From contig CAJTTE010000031.1 in NCBI GenBank assembly GCA_910579265.1, forward strand, positions 1 to 29,178: 29,178 nucleotides of DNA. The letters are read 5' to 3'. Below are positions 15,807 through 22,970 of the stretch, piece after piece (position 1 is the stretch's first letter; the number at the start of each line of letters is the position of its first letter). The translations under genes and the position numbers were made by a program. This DNA is from an uncultured Ruminiclostridium sp. Lineage in GTDB: Bacteria > Bacillota > Clostridia > Oscillospirales > Ruminococcaceae. The notes beneath the pieces were generated by a model. That model did not search any database and was not told the DNA's origin. It saw nothing but the letters and a program-made list of their open reading frames with translations.

Positions 15807-16526
15807 TTACTTTCTCTTCTTGGAAACTACTACAGCAGCAGCAGCAACAGCAGCAGGAACGATAGCGAGAACTACGCCGGTAGGCTTGTTCTTGTCGTCT
15901 GTGGGCTTGTTAGTGTCGCCTGCGGTTCCAACGTCGGCAGACTTGCCTTCGAGGTCAGCAACTACGGAATCAGCAACCTTTACCATGTAGTAATCAGAGA
16001 AGTGAGTTACGTCGAAGGAAGCGGTCTTCTTGTCTTCGGATACGTTCAGCTTGATGAACTCAACCTTCTTGTCGCCAACATAAGCGATAGCGTTGGAAAC
16101 GCCGTCATAAGCAACGGTTACGGTAAGCTTCTTGCCTTCTGCGGGCTGGATAGCCTTAGCATCCTGGTCGAAGAGGGAGATAGCAAGCTTGGTGTTGATC
16201 TGAAGATCAGCCTTAGCGTCCTTAACGAGCTTCTCGATTGCTTCGTTGATGGTCTTTGCAGCAGCCTCATCCTTGGTGTTATCTGTAGCTGCGATATCAG
16301 CATCCATCTTAACTTCTGTTACGCCTTCAGCGAAAGTTCCGGCATCACCGGCAATTGTAAGACCGAGATCAGACTTGATATCGATAGGTGTTTCAGCAGT
16401 GATATCCTTCTGAGTAGCTTCTACCTTGCCGTTGGTTGCGCCGGGTTCAGCAGCAGCAAAAGCAGCAACTGAAAGCGACATAGCTGCTACGAAAGCGATA
16501 GCAGATGTGAGAATACGCTTTTTCAT
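15807..16526 (-). CDS. Highly expressed secreted surface protein with C-terminal anchor
   Basis: Protein of 239 residues. Signal peptide MKKRILTSAIAFVAAMSLSV with Ala-rich cleavage site near residues 24-27; an extracellular domain of about 170 residues ending in VTHFSDYYMVKVA; a linker with repeated NKPTDDK; then a hydrophobic segment and SKKRK tail. The tail KPTGVVLAIVPAA...SKKRK resembles a sortase sorting signal, but the pentapeptide is one residue short of LPXTG, so plain membrane anchoring is also possible. Codon use differs sharply from its neighbours (AAG, ATC, GCT and GCA favoured, instead of AAA, ATA, GCC and GCG). With GGAGGATTAATT before the ATG and a strong terminator behind, this points to high expression. 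I do not recognise the extracellular domain. Confidence 0.85.
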   Translation of the reverse strand: MKKRILTSAIAFVAAMSLSVAAFAAAEPGATNGKVEATQKDITAETPIDIKSDLGLTIAGDAGTFAEGVTEVKMDADIAATDNTKDEAAAKTINEAIEKLVKDAKADLQINTKLAISLFDQDAKAIQPAEGKKLTVTVAYDGVSNAIAYVGDKKVEFIKLNVSEDKKTASFDVTHFSDYYMVKVADSVVADLEGKSADVGTAGDTNKPTDDKNKPTGVVLAIVPAAVAAAAVVVSKKRK

Positions 16527-16570
16527 AATTAATCCTCCATGTTTTAAAAAAATTTTGTTTTTTATTAAAT

Positions 16571-16612
16571 AACGCCCTTTAGGCAGTTATTCACGAATAA
16601 GTAACGGGCGTT
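16571..16612 (-). terminator. Hairpin between polymerase and surface-protein genes
   Basis: AACGCCC (16571-16577) pairs with GGGCGTT (16606-16612), with an inner GTTA/TAAC and TTATTC/GAATAA stem. On the minus strand ATTTAATAAAAAAC follows. It begins at the stop codon of the EpsG-like gene and could end or attenuate that message. Confidence 0.6.
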
Positions 16613-17811
16613 CAGTTTTTAAAGAGACTGTCTATGCTCGGTATCTGAGAACCGCCCTGAAGCTGATAGGGAAGAACTCCGTGTACGCCGTTTTCCGGGA
16701 TTATAAGTCCCATCATATTATAAGCGAACGCGAGAAGTAAAACTCCTACGGTTACCAGCGCAACCGCCACGGCCGTCTTACCGTCCGCTATTCTGACTGC
16801 AACGCGTGAATTCTCATCGTTATCCTTGCCCTTATAAGCTTTTGTGTACTTCTCTCTGAGATTTATTTTAAGCTGATCCCTGAACGCATTTATAGCTTCC
16901 GGTATCGCCAGCACCACAAAAAGCATGGTATAGTAAGAGAAGCGTTCGAATAGCGCGTGCTTGGTCATAACTATCTGCCAGAATCCCATCATAAGCGTCA
17001 GATGCATAAGAAGCTCCAGCGATCTTGACTTATTCTTGGCAAAATATGATAATGCGACCATTCCTGCGCATATTAAAAGGGGGAAGAAAGCATAATAAAA
17101 ATATATTCCGCTTTCGATAAATATTGAGCCGCTGTACTCCGTATGGAATTTTGAAAGTATGATATTCAGAACTCCGTCGGACAATATATAGTAAAAAAGC
17201 AGCCCGAACAGGTAAAGCGTCATTGACCGGGTGTTCACCTTAAGAAGCGATACCAGATAAACGGGTATCATGTAAAGCACCGTAAGGTGGAAGCATGCGG
17301 CAACCGCCACTATAAGAAGAAATCTCCAGAATCTTTTATCTCTCAGAAAACCATATGCAAAGCATAGGATCGACATTGCGATAGCCTGGCGCAAATAGTT
17401 CATGTCAAGATAGAAGAGGTAAAGATTTACATACAAAAAGACTGACATAAACGGATTAACCGAATACCTGAGTATCAGATATGCCGGACCCGTAAGAATG
17501 ATAAACGAAGTTACCATTATAAATACGGAAGGCTGAGCGGTAAAAATACCTATGATCTTATTAAGAAGTATATAGCCTATTTCCCAGTCCTCATAGCTCA
17601 TTACGGAAAAACCGTCTCTTGCCATGCTGAAGAACCCCACGGCATACTGGGAATAGTCAGCGCCTATGCCGTATCTGTAGGCCGAGATCAAAAAACACTG
17701 AGCAAAGCATATCCCAACGAACATCGTTTTTTTAAGCCTTGTCCGCTTGCCGGTGCAGAAGATCAACGCCCATACCATAATTAAAAATATGTTAATCAAG
17801 TATACAAGCAT
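16612..17811 (-). CDS. epsG: EpsG-like polysaccharide polymerase
   Basis: Polytopic membrane protein of 399 residues with about ten hydrophobic segments across residues 1-310, a charged loop around 313-338 (KINLREKYTKAYKGKD) and a final membrane helix near 345-365. The sequence ISAYRYGIGADYSQYAVGF (about 43-61) is the conserved EpsG signature (Arg-x-x-x-Gly-x-Asp-Tyr). EpsG-family proteins are thought to polymerise repeat units of exopolysaccharide at the membrane, like Wzy. It is the first gene after a strong promoter (17890-17918), with a leader of about 70 bases, and it ends at a hairpin. No Wzx-type flippase is in the window, and the only exporter is the ABC pair downstream. The gene name follows family resemblance. 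Confidence 0.85.
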   Translation of the reverse strand: MLVYLINIFLIMVWALIFCTGKRTRLKKTMFVGICFAQCFLISAYRYGIGADYSQYAVGFFSMARDGFSVMSYEDWEIGYILLNKIIGIFTAQPSVFIMVTSFIILTGPAYLILRYSVNPFMSVFLYVNLYLFYLDMNYLRQAIAMSILCFAYGFLRDKRFWRFLLIVAVAACFHLTVLYMIPVYLVSLLKVNTRSMTLYLFGLLFYYILSDGVLNIILSKFHTEYSGSIFIESGIYFYYAFFPLLICAGMVALSYFAKNKSRSLELLMHLTLMMGFWQIVMTKHALFERFSYYTMLFVVLAIPEAINAFRDQLKINLREKYTKAYKGKDNDENSRVAVRIADGKTAVAVALVTVGVLLLAFAYNMMGLIIPENGVHGVLPYQLQGGSQIPSIDSLFKN

Positions 17812-17889
17812 CTACTTACCCCTGACACGCTTTATTTCAATCCTGTTAAGTGACATCGACCGAGAGCTGTCAAACTTTTTGATGTCTGT

Positions 17890-17918
17890 ATTATAGCATA
17901 TGGGATTATGATTATCAA
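17890..17918 (-). promoter_or_regulatory. Sigma-A promoter of the EpsG-like operon
   Basis: On the minus strand, TTGATA (17913-17918), a 17-base spacer and TATAAT (17890-17895). Confidence 0.78.
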
Positions 17919-18041
17919 TACCCAAATATTAAAATCCTTTAAAATTTGTAAATTTATATCACAATTTAACAGGGTGCGGAAAAATAATTTGTATATATTG
18001 ACGTGAAACTTTTTAACGACTGCCTGCTTTTAATTACGTAC

Positions 18042-18070
18042 TGGACAAACCGTGCATTTTCGTGTATAAT
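18042..18070 (+). promoter_or_regulatory. Orphan rightward sigma-A-like promoter
   Basis: TGGACA (18042-18047), a 17-base spacer and TATAAT (18065-18070). No plus-strand gene follows before the opposing GT4 gene, so the transcript would be a small RNA or GT4 antisense. Confidence 0.55.
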
Positions 18071-18255
18071 ATTCATTGCGGGGATCAGACGATATCCGAA
18101 AACTAAGGGATTTCGTGCGGTCCCGGCAAACCTGCGGCGTTTAAGAAAAAAGCGCGGTGATATGAAGCTGTTTCGGGCATTTTATGGAAAAGCGTCTGAA
18201 CCGGTAAAAAAATATTTTTCGTCTTTTCGGCCTGCGCCCGATTCGGATATAACCG

Positions 18256-19341
18256 TTAATTGCCGTTTATTTCCAGAAATTTTACATTTTCCGGCAATAC
18301 CTTATCTGAAAGATATTTTTCCGCCAGTCTGCTCTGCGCTTCATTTTCCGCGCCCTTCAAAAGCTGACCGTTCATCAGCTCTGTCAGACCTGCGGCGTCG
18401 GAATACGGATAGATCATTCCCCCGTGTTCACGGGCGAGGTCATTGTTCCCCTTGACATCGCTTACAATAATATCCTCGCCGCAGTACAGCGCCTCCATCA
18501 CATTAAAAGGAAGTCCCTCGAAACGGCTTGCGGAAATGAGACAGTGGCAGCTCCTGTAAAGAAGGTTCATATTTTCGAAGTGACCGAGAAAAACGGTTCT
18601 GTCGGTTACGCCAAGCTTTTCGCATAGCTGCCTGCAAGCTTCCAGTTCCCGGCCGTCCCCCGCGAACACCATGCGGTAATCGCCTTCGAGCCCTGCGCAG
18701 GCTTCGATAATGGTCTTTTGATTCTTTCTGGGAGAAAATTCGCCCACGCAAAGAAAAAGCGTTTCATCCCCCCTTCGGCCGAGACGGCTTTGCATTTTAC
18801 GGATCTCCTCCTCCTGAACGCGGGGAAATTTTCGGGACTCGACTCCCATACCATTAATAAATACTATCCTTTTCCCGAGAGAATATTTTTCTGCAATTTC
18901 CATATCCTCCCGGTTCATTACCGCCAATATATCCGTGCGCTTCCTTACCAGTCGTTCAAAAAAAAGATAAACCCTGCTGCGGAGGCTTCCGTCGTCGCTG
19001 AAAAGATATCCGTGACATATATGAACGGTTTTCGTCCTCTTTCTGCGCGACAGTATCACAGCCGCCCTCCCAATAAAACCCGCAAGGGTGGAATTTGTGT
19101 ATACCGTGTCGAATCCGTTTTTCCGGATCAGCCTTGACAGCTTTAATAAAACGCCGATATTGCCCGCATGAAACAGCTTCTTACGGAAATTAAGCGTCGT
19201 ATGTTCAACGCCGCCAAGAGCCGGCCCGCCTCTTGACGCGGTGAAAACCCTGCATCCGCGCTCCTGCATATATTTGATATACGGAATATGGAAGTTCTTG
19301 AAATGGGATGATTCCGATGCCGTCATTAAAATTTTTTTCAT
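18256..19341 (-). CDS. Family 4 glycosyltransferase (EpsD/WbpL-neighbourhood type, GT-B fold)
   Basis: Retaining GT-B glycosyltransferase of 361 residues that would add a sugar to a lipid-linked intermediate at the inner face of the membrane. The N-terminal domain starts KKILMTASESSHFKNFHIPY and contains DTVYTNSTLAGFIGRAA and HICHGYLFSD. The C-terminal donor domain has LFLCVGEFSPRKNQKTIIEA (about 190-210) and the EX7E motif in RFEGLPFNVMEALYCGE (Glu about 274 and 282). All are characteristic of GT4 enzymes of exopolysaccharide loci. Its start codon is only 32 bases from the divergent start at 19374, so its promoter must overlap or lie within the neighbouring gene. AGGCAGG sits eight bases before the ATG. 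Sugar specificity is unknown. Confidence 0.92.
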   Translation of the reverse strand: MKKILMTASESSHFKNFHIPYIKYMQERGCRVFTASRGGPALGGVEHTTLNFRKKLFHAGNIGVLLKLSRLIRKNGFDTVYTNSTLAGFIGRAAVILSRRKRTKTVHICHGYLFSDDGSLRSRVYLFFERLVRKRTDILAVMNREDMEIAEKYSLGKRIVFINGMGVESRKFPRVQEEEIRKMQSRLGRRGDETLFLCVGEFSPRKNQKTIIEACAGLEGDYRMVFAGDGRELEACRQLCEKLGVTDRTVFLGHFENMNLLYRSCHCLISASRFEGLPFNVMEALYCGEDIIVSDVKGNNDLAREHGGMIYPYSDAAGLTELMNGQLLKGAENEAQSRLAEKYLSDKVLPENVKFLEINGN

Positions 19342-19373
19342 AAATTATACCTGCCTGTAAAGGAAAAATTACT

Positions 19374-20852
19374 ATGCTTGACCTTAAAAAAATATCCGGA
19401 AACCCGGTGCCGCTGTGTACGGTTCTGACAATTTGTCTCATATCCGTCTTTATTTTCTTTAATCGTTCCGCTCACGCCGACAATGACCCTTATACGGATC
19501 CCGACCTTACCGATGACACCTCCGTGACCACCGAAGCGCCCCCCGTTACAGAAGAGACCTCCGTAAGTGAAACTCAGGTTTCGACCGAGGAACCGCCCGT
19601 AACCGACATTACTTCCGAAACCACGGAAAACACCGGGGAATCGCCGCCCTTACTTCCGTCCATAGAGCTTAACGTTTATGAGGCATATCTGAAAACGGGA
19701 GAGGGACTGCAACTTAAGGCGTCCGTTATAAACTCTCCGGTGGAGAACCCGGTTATAGGCTTCTACAGCTCCGACACCTCCGTTGTAAGAGTGGATAATT
19801 CGGGATATATAATATCGGTAGGAGAGGGCAGAGCCGAAGTGACCGCATATTTCGGCGATATTTCCGCAACCGCGGCGATAATCGTTACAAAGCCTCCCGT
19901 GCTGCCCGAATACATTGTTATCGCCCAGGACAGCTTCACCCTGAAAACCGGGGCGACGGCTCAGATACAGGCCGAGCTTTTGCCAAAGGAGATCGCGGCG
20001 GATTATCCCCTGTCTTTTTCCTCCGGAAATACCGAGGTGGCGTCGGTGGACGAAAACGGACTGATAACCGCCTTAAAGGAAGGAGAGGCATATATAACCG
20101 TAAGCGGAGGAAATCTTTCCGAAACGGTACATGTTACCGTATCGTCGGATATTGAATACGATACTGCCAGACTTGACGGATATCTTTACGGCACCGACGG
20201 AAAACCAATGTCCGGAAGTCATATTATGATCGGAGATCTTACCGTTATAACCGATAACAGAGGATATTTTGCTTTCGAAAAGGTGGAACAGCGCGAGCTT
20301 ACCCTGAAGCTTTCCGACGATAAAGACGCCGTCTGTGATATAAGCGTGACCGGCGATATGACCGTATATCTTCTTTACGAAAAGGGTAGTCTTACAAGAC
20401 TGTCGTCATATGACGAACTGGCGGGACGTCTCCCCATAAGCTCCGTTTCCTTCGATACAAGATTTAAAAACATCATCCTGTCCGTAGGGCAGGTGGATCT
20501 GCTGACATATCAATATGAGCCGAAGGACGCGGTAATAACCGAAATAAAATACTCCAGTTCAAATACTATTGTGGCTCAGGTGGGACAGATCGACGGAGTT
20601 ATTACCGCCAAATCCCCGGGCGAAGCGGTAATAACCGTTTCCCTTAACGGAGGTCAGGCTGAGGCGGTATGCACCGTTACGGTAAACCCGGAAGAAAGCA
20701 CCGAACACAGCGTTCTGATAGTAATAATAGAATCCCTTGTTTTTGCCGCTCTCATAACCTTTATTGTGCTGAAATATAAAAAATACAGAAGAACCGCCGA
20801 AATCGATCTGGACGATACGGATGAAGAAGAAGAGCTTCATGATATAGATTAA
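19374..20852 (+). CDS. Secreted Big_2 (Ig-like) domain protein with C-terminal membrane anchor
   Basis: Surface protein of 492 residues. Signal segment at about 15-34 (LCTVLTICLISVFIFF) ending near SAHAD; Thr/Glu/Pro-rich linker (about 45-92); two tandem Big_2 domains (about 95-175 and 178-258), each with an SS..VA/VRVD..G.I....G.A.VT pattern; a carboxypeptidase-regulatory-like beta-sandwich (about 263-325, GYLYGTDGKPMSGSHI); a third Big_2 domain (about 345-438); a membrane helix (about 444-467); and a short cytoplasmic tail ending in an acidic stretch. AAAGGA precedes the ATG. It is the only rightward gene within the polysaccharide locus and shares a 32-base divergent gap with the GT4 gene. 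Big_2 domains are adhesive or scaffold modules; a role in tethering or organising the glycan layer is a guess. Confidence 0.88.
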   Translation: MLDLKKISGNPVPLCTVLTICLISVFIFFNRSAHADNDPYTDPDLTDDTSVTTEAPPVTEETSVSETQVSTEEPPVTDITSETTENTGESPPLLPSIELNVYEAYLKTGEGLQLKASVINSPVENPVIGFYSSDTSVVRVDNSGYIISVGEGRAEVTAYFGDISATAAIIVTKPPVLPEYIVIAQDSFTLKTGATAQIQAELLPKEIAADYPLSFSSGNTEVASVDENGLITALKEGEAYITVSGGNLSETVHVTVSSDIEYDTARLDGYLYGTDGKPMSGSHIMIGDLTVITDNRGYFAFEKVEQRELTLKLSDDKDAVCDISVTGDMTVYLLYEKGSLTRLSSYDELAGRLPISSVSFDTRFKNIILSVGQVDLLTYQYEPKDAVITEIKYSSSNTIVAQVGQIDGVITAKSPGEAVITVSLNGGQAEAVCTVTVNPEESTEHSVLIVIIESLVFAALITFIVLKYKKYRRTAEIDLDDTDEEEELHDID

Positions 20853-21499
20853 GCGGTTATCCTGCGGATATTCAGGTATTCGAGGCTCCGATCGGCTTTA
20901 CCCCCGATCGCAGTAAAGACAGGTGCTGCCGGTATCCTCTACCGTATGCCCGCACACAAGATCCCGGATCCCGCAGCGGATGCCGGCATCCAAACCGTTT
21001 ACTTATTGGAGCTGACCGCTGCCGCATTGAAGAATACCGAATTTCTTTTCCCGCCTGAACTGACGAAAGCTATGATAAAAACGTATGCTCCCGAAGATTG
21101 CCGGAAAACCGGTTTTAAAAAAGCGCCCGTACCATTCACGCCGCCCTTTGTCGGAATGGTACGGGCGCTTGCTTAACGCTTGAGTAAAGACAGTCTCTAA
21201 AGCCCCTGCTCCGCGCTTAGAAATGATCCGATAATTTTATGTCCTTTGGGAGCAGTGCCGCACGGCTTATTATACCGCCGCTTAAAACGACATTTTTCCT
21301 CATGCAAGAACCGCAGCCGCACAGCCGCCTTTCCGTAAAACAAACAAGCCCGAAAATCCCGGCCAGCCGACCCGCAATACCTTAAAATCGTTCAAAACAA
21401 AAACCCCGCTTTTTTCCGAAAATTCCGCTCATTCGGCGCTTTTCCCCGATTTACCGGATTTTGATACATACCGGGTTATTTAAGACTACCCTATGCATT
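20853..21499. other. Intergenic region between convergent genes
   Basis: No credible gene. The only clear structure is the 17-bp perfect palindrome at 21121-21170. A 76-codon frame at 20946 runs through it and is rejected. Confidence 0.5.
21115..21170 (-). terminator. Long-stem terminator for the leftward sugar transferase message
   Basis: AAGCGCCCGTACCATTC (21121-21137) pairs perfectly with 21154-21170. On the minus strand the stem is followed by TTTTAAAAC. It lies about 330 bases beyond the transferase stop. Confidence 0.65.
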
Positions 21500-22267
21500 T
21501 TACTGACCTCTTTTTGACTTTCGTACTATCGCGCCGAAGGTTGCGAGACAGATCTTCAGATCCCAGCCCAGATTACGGTGCTTCACATAAAATATCTCCA
21601 TTTTCTGTCTTTTTCTGTTTGTATATGTAGTATCACCCGAGCAATAGGCCTGCCAGTATCCGGTCAATCCGGGTTTTACCGAAAGAAGAAGCTCCTTGTC
21701 TGCTCCATATAAGGCCGTCTCGGATTCCTGGATCGGACGCGGACCAACAAGACTGAGATCACCCTTAAGAATATTCACAAGCTGAGGAAGCTCGTCAAGG
21801 CCGGTTCGGCGAAGAAGCTTTCCGAATCTTGTCACTCTCGGGTCGTCCTCTACCTTATATTCGCTGTAATACTGCTGAAGCTGTTTTTTGTCAAGCCATC
21901 TTTCAACATTTTCGGCGTCGTCTACCATGCTTCTGAATTTATATATGTAAATACACTTACCGTTTTTTCCCAACCGCTTCTGCTTAAAAAACACCCTTTT
22001 TCCCGAGCGTTCCGATAAAACAAGAATGGATATCACGAGGAAAATAGGACTGAACACTATCAGACCGAAAAAAGAACAGAAAATATCACACGCCCTTTTA
22101 ATAAGATCATACACAGGCTTAGAGACCGAATTTGCCTTATCCGGCCCGGTCTTTTGAGCGACAGCGCCCGGGGCGCCCGCTGCCGAAATATTTTCAGGTA
22201 ATCTTTCCTCCACCGCAACGGCGGAGCTTCCCGCGGTTTTTTTTGGCATTTCCTTTTCCGAATACAA
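21500..22267 (-). CDS. Undecaprenyl-phosphate sugar phosphotransferase, initiating enzyme (WbaP/WcaJ C-domain type)
   Basis: Membrane enzyme of 255 residues that starts polymer synthesis by moving a hexose-1-phosphate from a nucleotide sugar onto undecaprenyl phosphate. After a low-complexity, Ala/Pro-rich N-terminus (about 5-45) comes a hydrophobic re-entrant or membrane helix (about 62-85). The catalytic domain (Bac_transf) follows, with VFFKQKRLGKNGK, YKFRSMV (about 111), TGLDELPQLVNILKGDLSLVGPRP (about 154-178, catalytic Asp-Glu) and SVKPGLTGYWQA. It is the short type without the N-terminal four-helix part. I start at TTG 22267, preceded by TTAAGGAG at an ideal distance; a TTG at 22309 would run through that site, and ATG 22249 has too short a spacing. 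A promoter lies at 22328-22356. Confidence 0.9.
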   Translation of the reverse strand: MYSEKEMPKKTAGSSAVAVEERLPENISAAGAPGAVAQKTGPDKANSVSKPVYDLIKRACDIFCSFFGLIVFSPIFLVISILVLSERSGKRVFFKQKRLGKNGKCIYIYKFRSMVDDAENVERWLDKKQLQQYYSEYKVEDDPRVTRFGKLLRRTGLDELPQLVNILKGDLSLVGPRPIQESETALYGADKELLLSVKPGLTGYWQAYCSGDTTYTNRKRQKMEIFYVKHRNLGWDLKICLATFGAIVRKSKRGQ

Positions 22268-22327
22268 AATTACGCTCCTTAATTGAGACTTTCCTTTTAT
22301 AAAAGACAATCATCCGATTATTATCCT

Positions 22328-22356
22328 ATTATAGTATAAAAAAATGACTTTGTAAA
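22328..22356 (-). promoter_or_regulatory. Sigma-A promoter of the sugar transferase gene
   Basis: On the minus strand, TTTACA (22351-22356), a 17-base spacer and TATAAT (22328-22333). Leader of about 55 bases to the TTG start. Confidence 0.75.
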
Positions 22357-22532
22357 GAGAAAAATAATGGTTTTAAGCATTTTTTGCGGTATTATGTAAA
22401 AAGAACTGCGGTCAGGAATATATTTTGTAATTTTTGTTTGGTGTTTTTATCCAAAAAACCTTATCTGCAACATTTCTTTACTGCCGATTTTGCCAAATTA
22501 ATATTACTTTTTGCAGGAATGAAAAAAATAAC

Positions 22533-22561
22533 TTGCAATTTTTTCGGATATGAAATATAAT
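22533..22561 (+). promoter_or_regulatory. Sigma-A promoter, probably of the aminotransferase gene
   Basis: TTGCAA (22533-22538), a 17-base spacer and TATAAT (22556-22561). The family A repeat lies between it and the gene at 22971. Confidence 0.68.
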
Positions 22562-22676
22562 ATGACTGAGAAAACATTTTTACCAAGCCGTTTTCAAATA
22601 TTATAAGAAACTCATAAAGACTAAATAAATATCCTCCTTTGCAAATCTATGTTTTTTCGGATTATTTAAAGCATTG

Positions 22677-22863
22677 GGGGCTATCTGAAAAGCCGCAAAT
22701 TGCACGATTTCTACTATTGCGGACGCTTTCCGCGTCAAAGCGCACGCCGTCAGTTATCCCAAAGAGATAACTACTGAATAACCCGGTGTTTCTCCGCTTT
22801 TCTCCCTGAAATCTCCGTGCTTTTAGCGCAATTGTACAAATTTGCTTTGTTTTCAGATACACA
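22677..22863 (-). repeat. Family A MITE-like repeat, copy 5 (reverse orientation)
   Basis: Begins GGGGGCTATCTGAAAAGCCG and ends TTTGTTTTCAGATACAC. The interior hairpin AGTTATCCC-AAA-GAGATAACT (22752-22772) and the CAATTGTACAAATTTGC block are conserved. Confidence 0.8.
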
Positions 22864-22970
22864 CCGGTCGGGGGATAACTCGCACCGCATTAAATTTACG
22901 GCTTTGGCGGCATAAATTTCGCATTTTAAGGCAACGGCTTTGTAAAAATCTGAGAAGGAAGGTAAGAATT

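Larger units (their letters stand above)
17812..18255. other. Intergenic region with two outward-facing promoters
   Basis: Holds the leftward promoter of the EpsG-like gene (17890-17918) and a rightward promoter (18042-18070) that points into the 3' end of the GT4 gene. No gene that I can support; a 150-codon rightward frame at 18003 overlaps GT4 antisense and has no ribosome binding site. Confidence 0.55.
22268..22970. other. Divergent intergenic region with two promoters and a repeat
   Basis: Leftward promoter for the sugar transferase (22328-22356), rightward promoter for the aminotransferase (22533-22561), then a family A repeat (22677-22863). The remaining AT-rich sequence shows nothing that I can name. 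Confidence 0.6.

Noticed and set aside
18003..18455. 150-codon rightward frame after the orphan promoter
   Set aside because: Half of it is antisense to GT4, and no start has a suitable ribosome binding site; a non-coding transcript is more likely.
20946..21176. 76-codon rightward open frame
   Set aside because: It crosses the 17-bp palindrome that serves as a leftward terminator and has no ribosome binding site.
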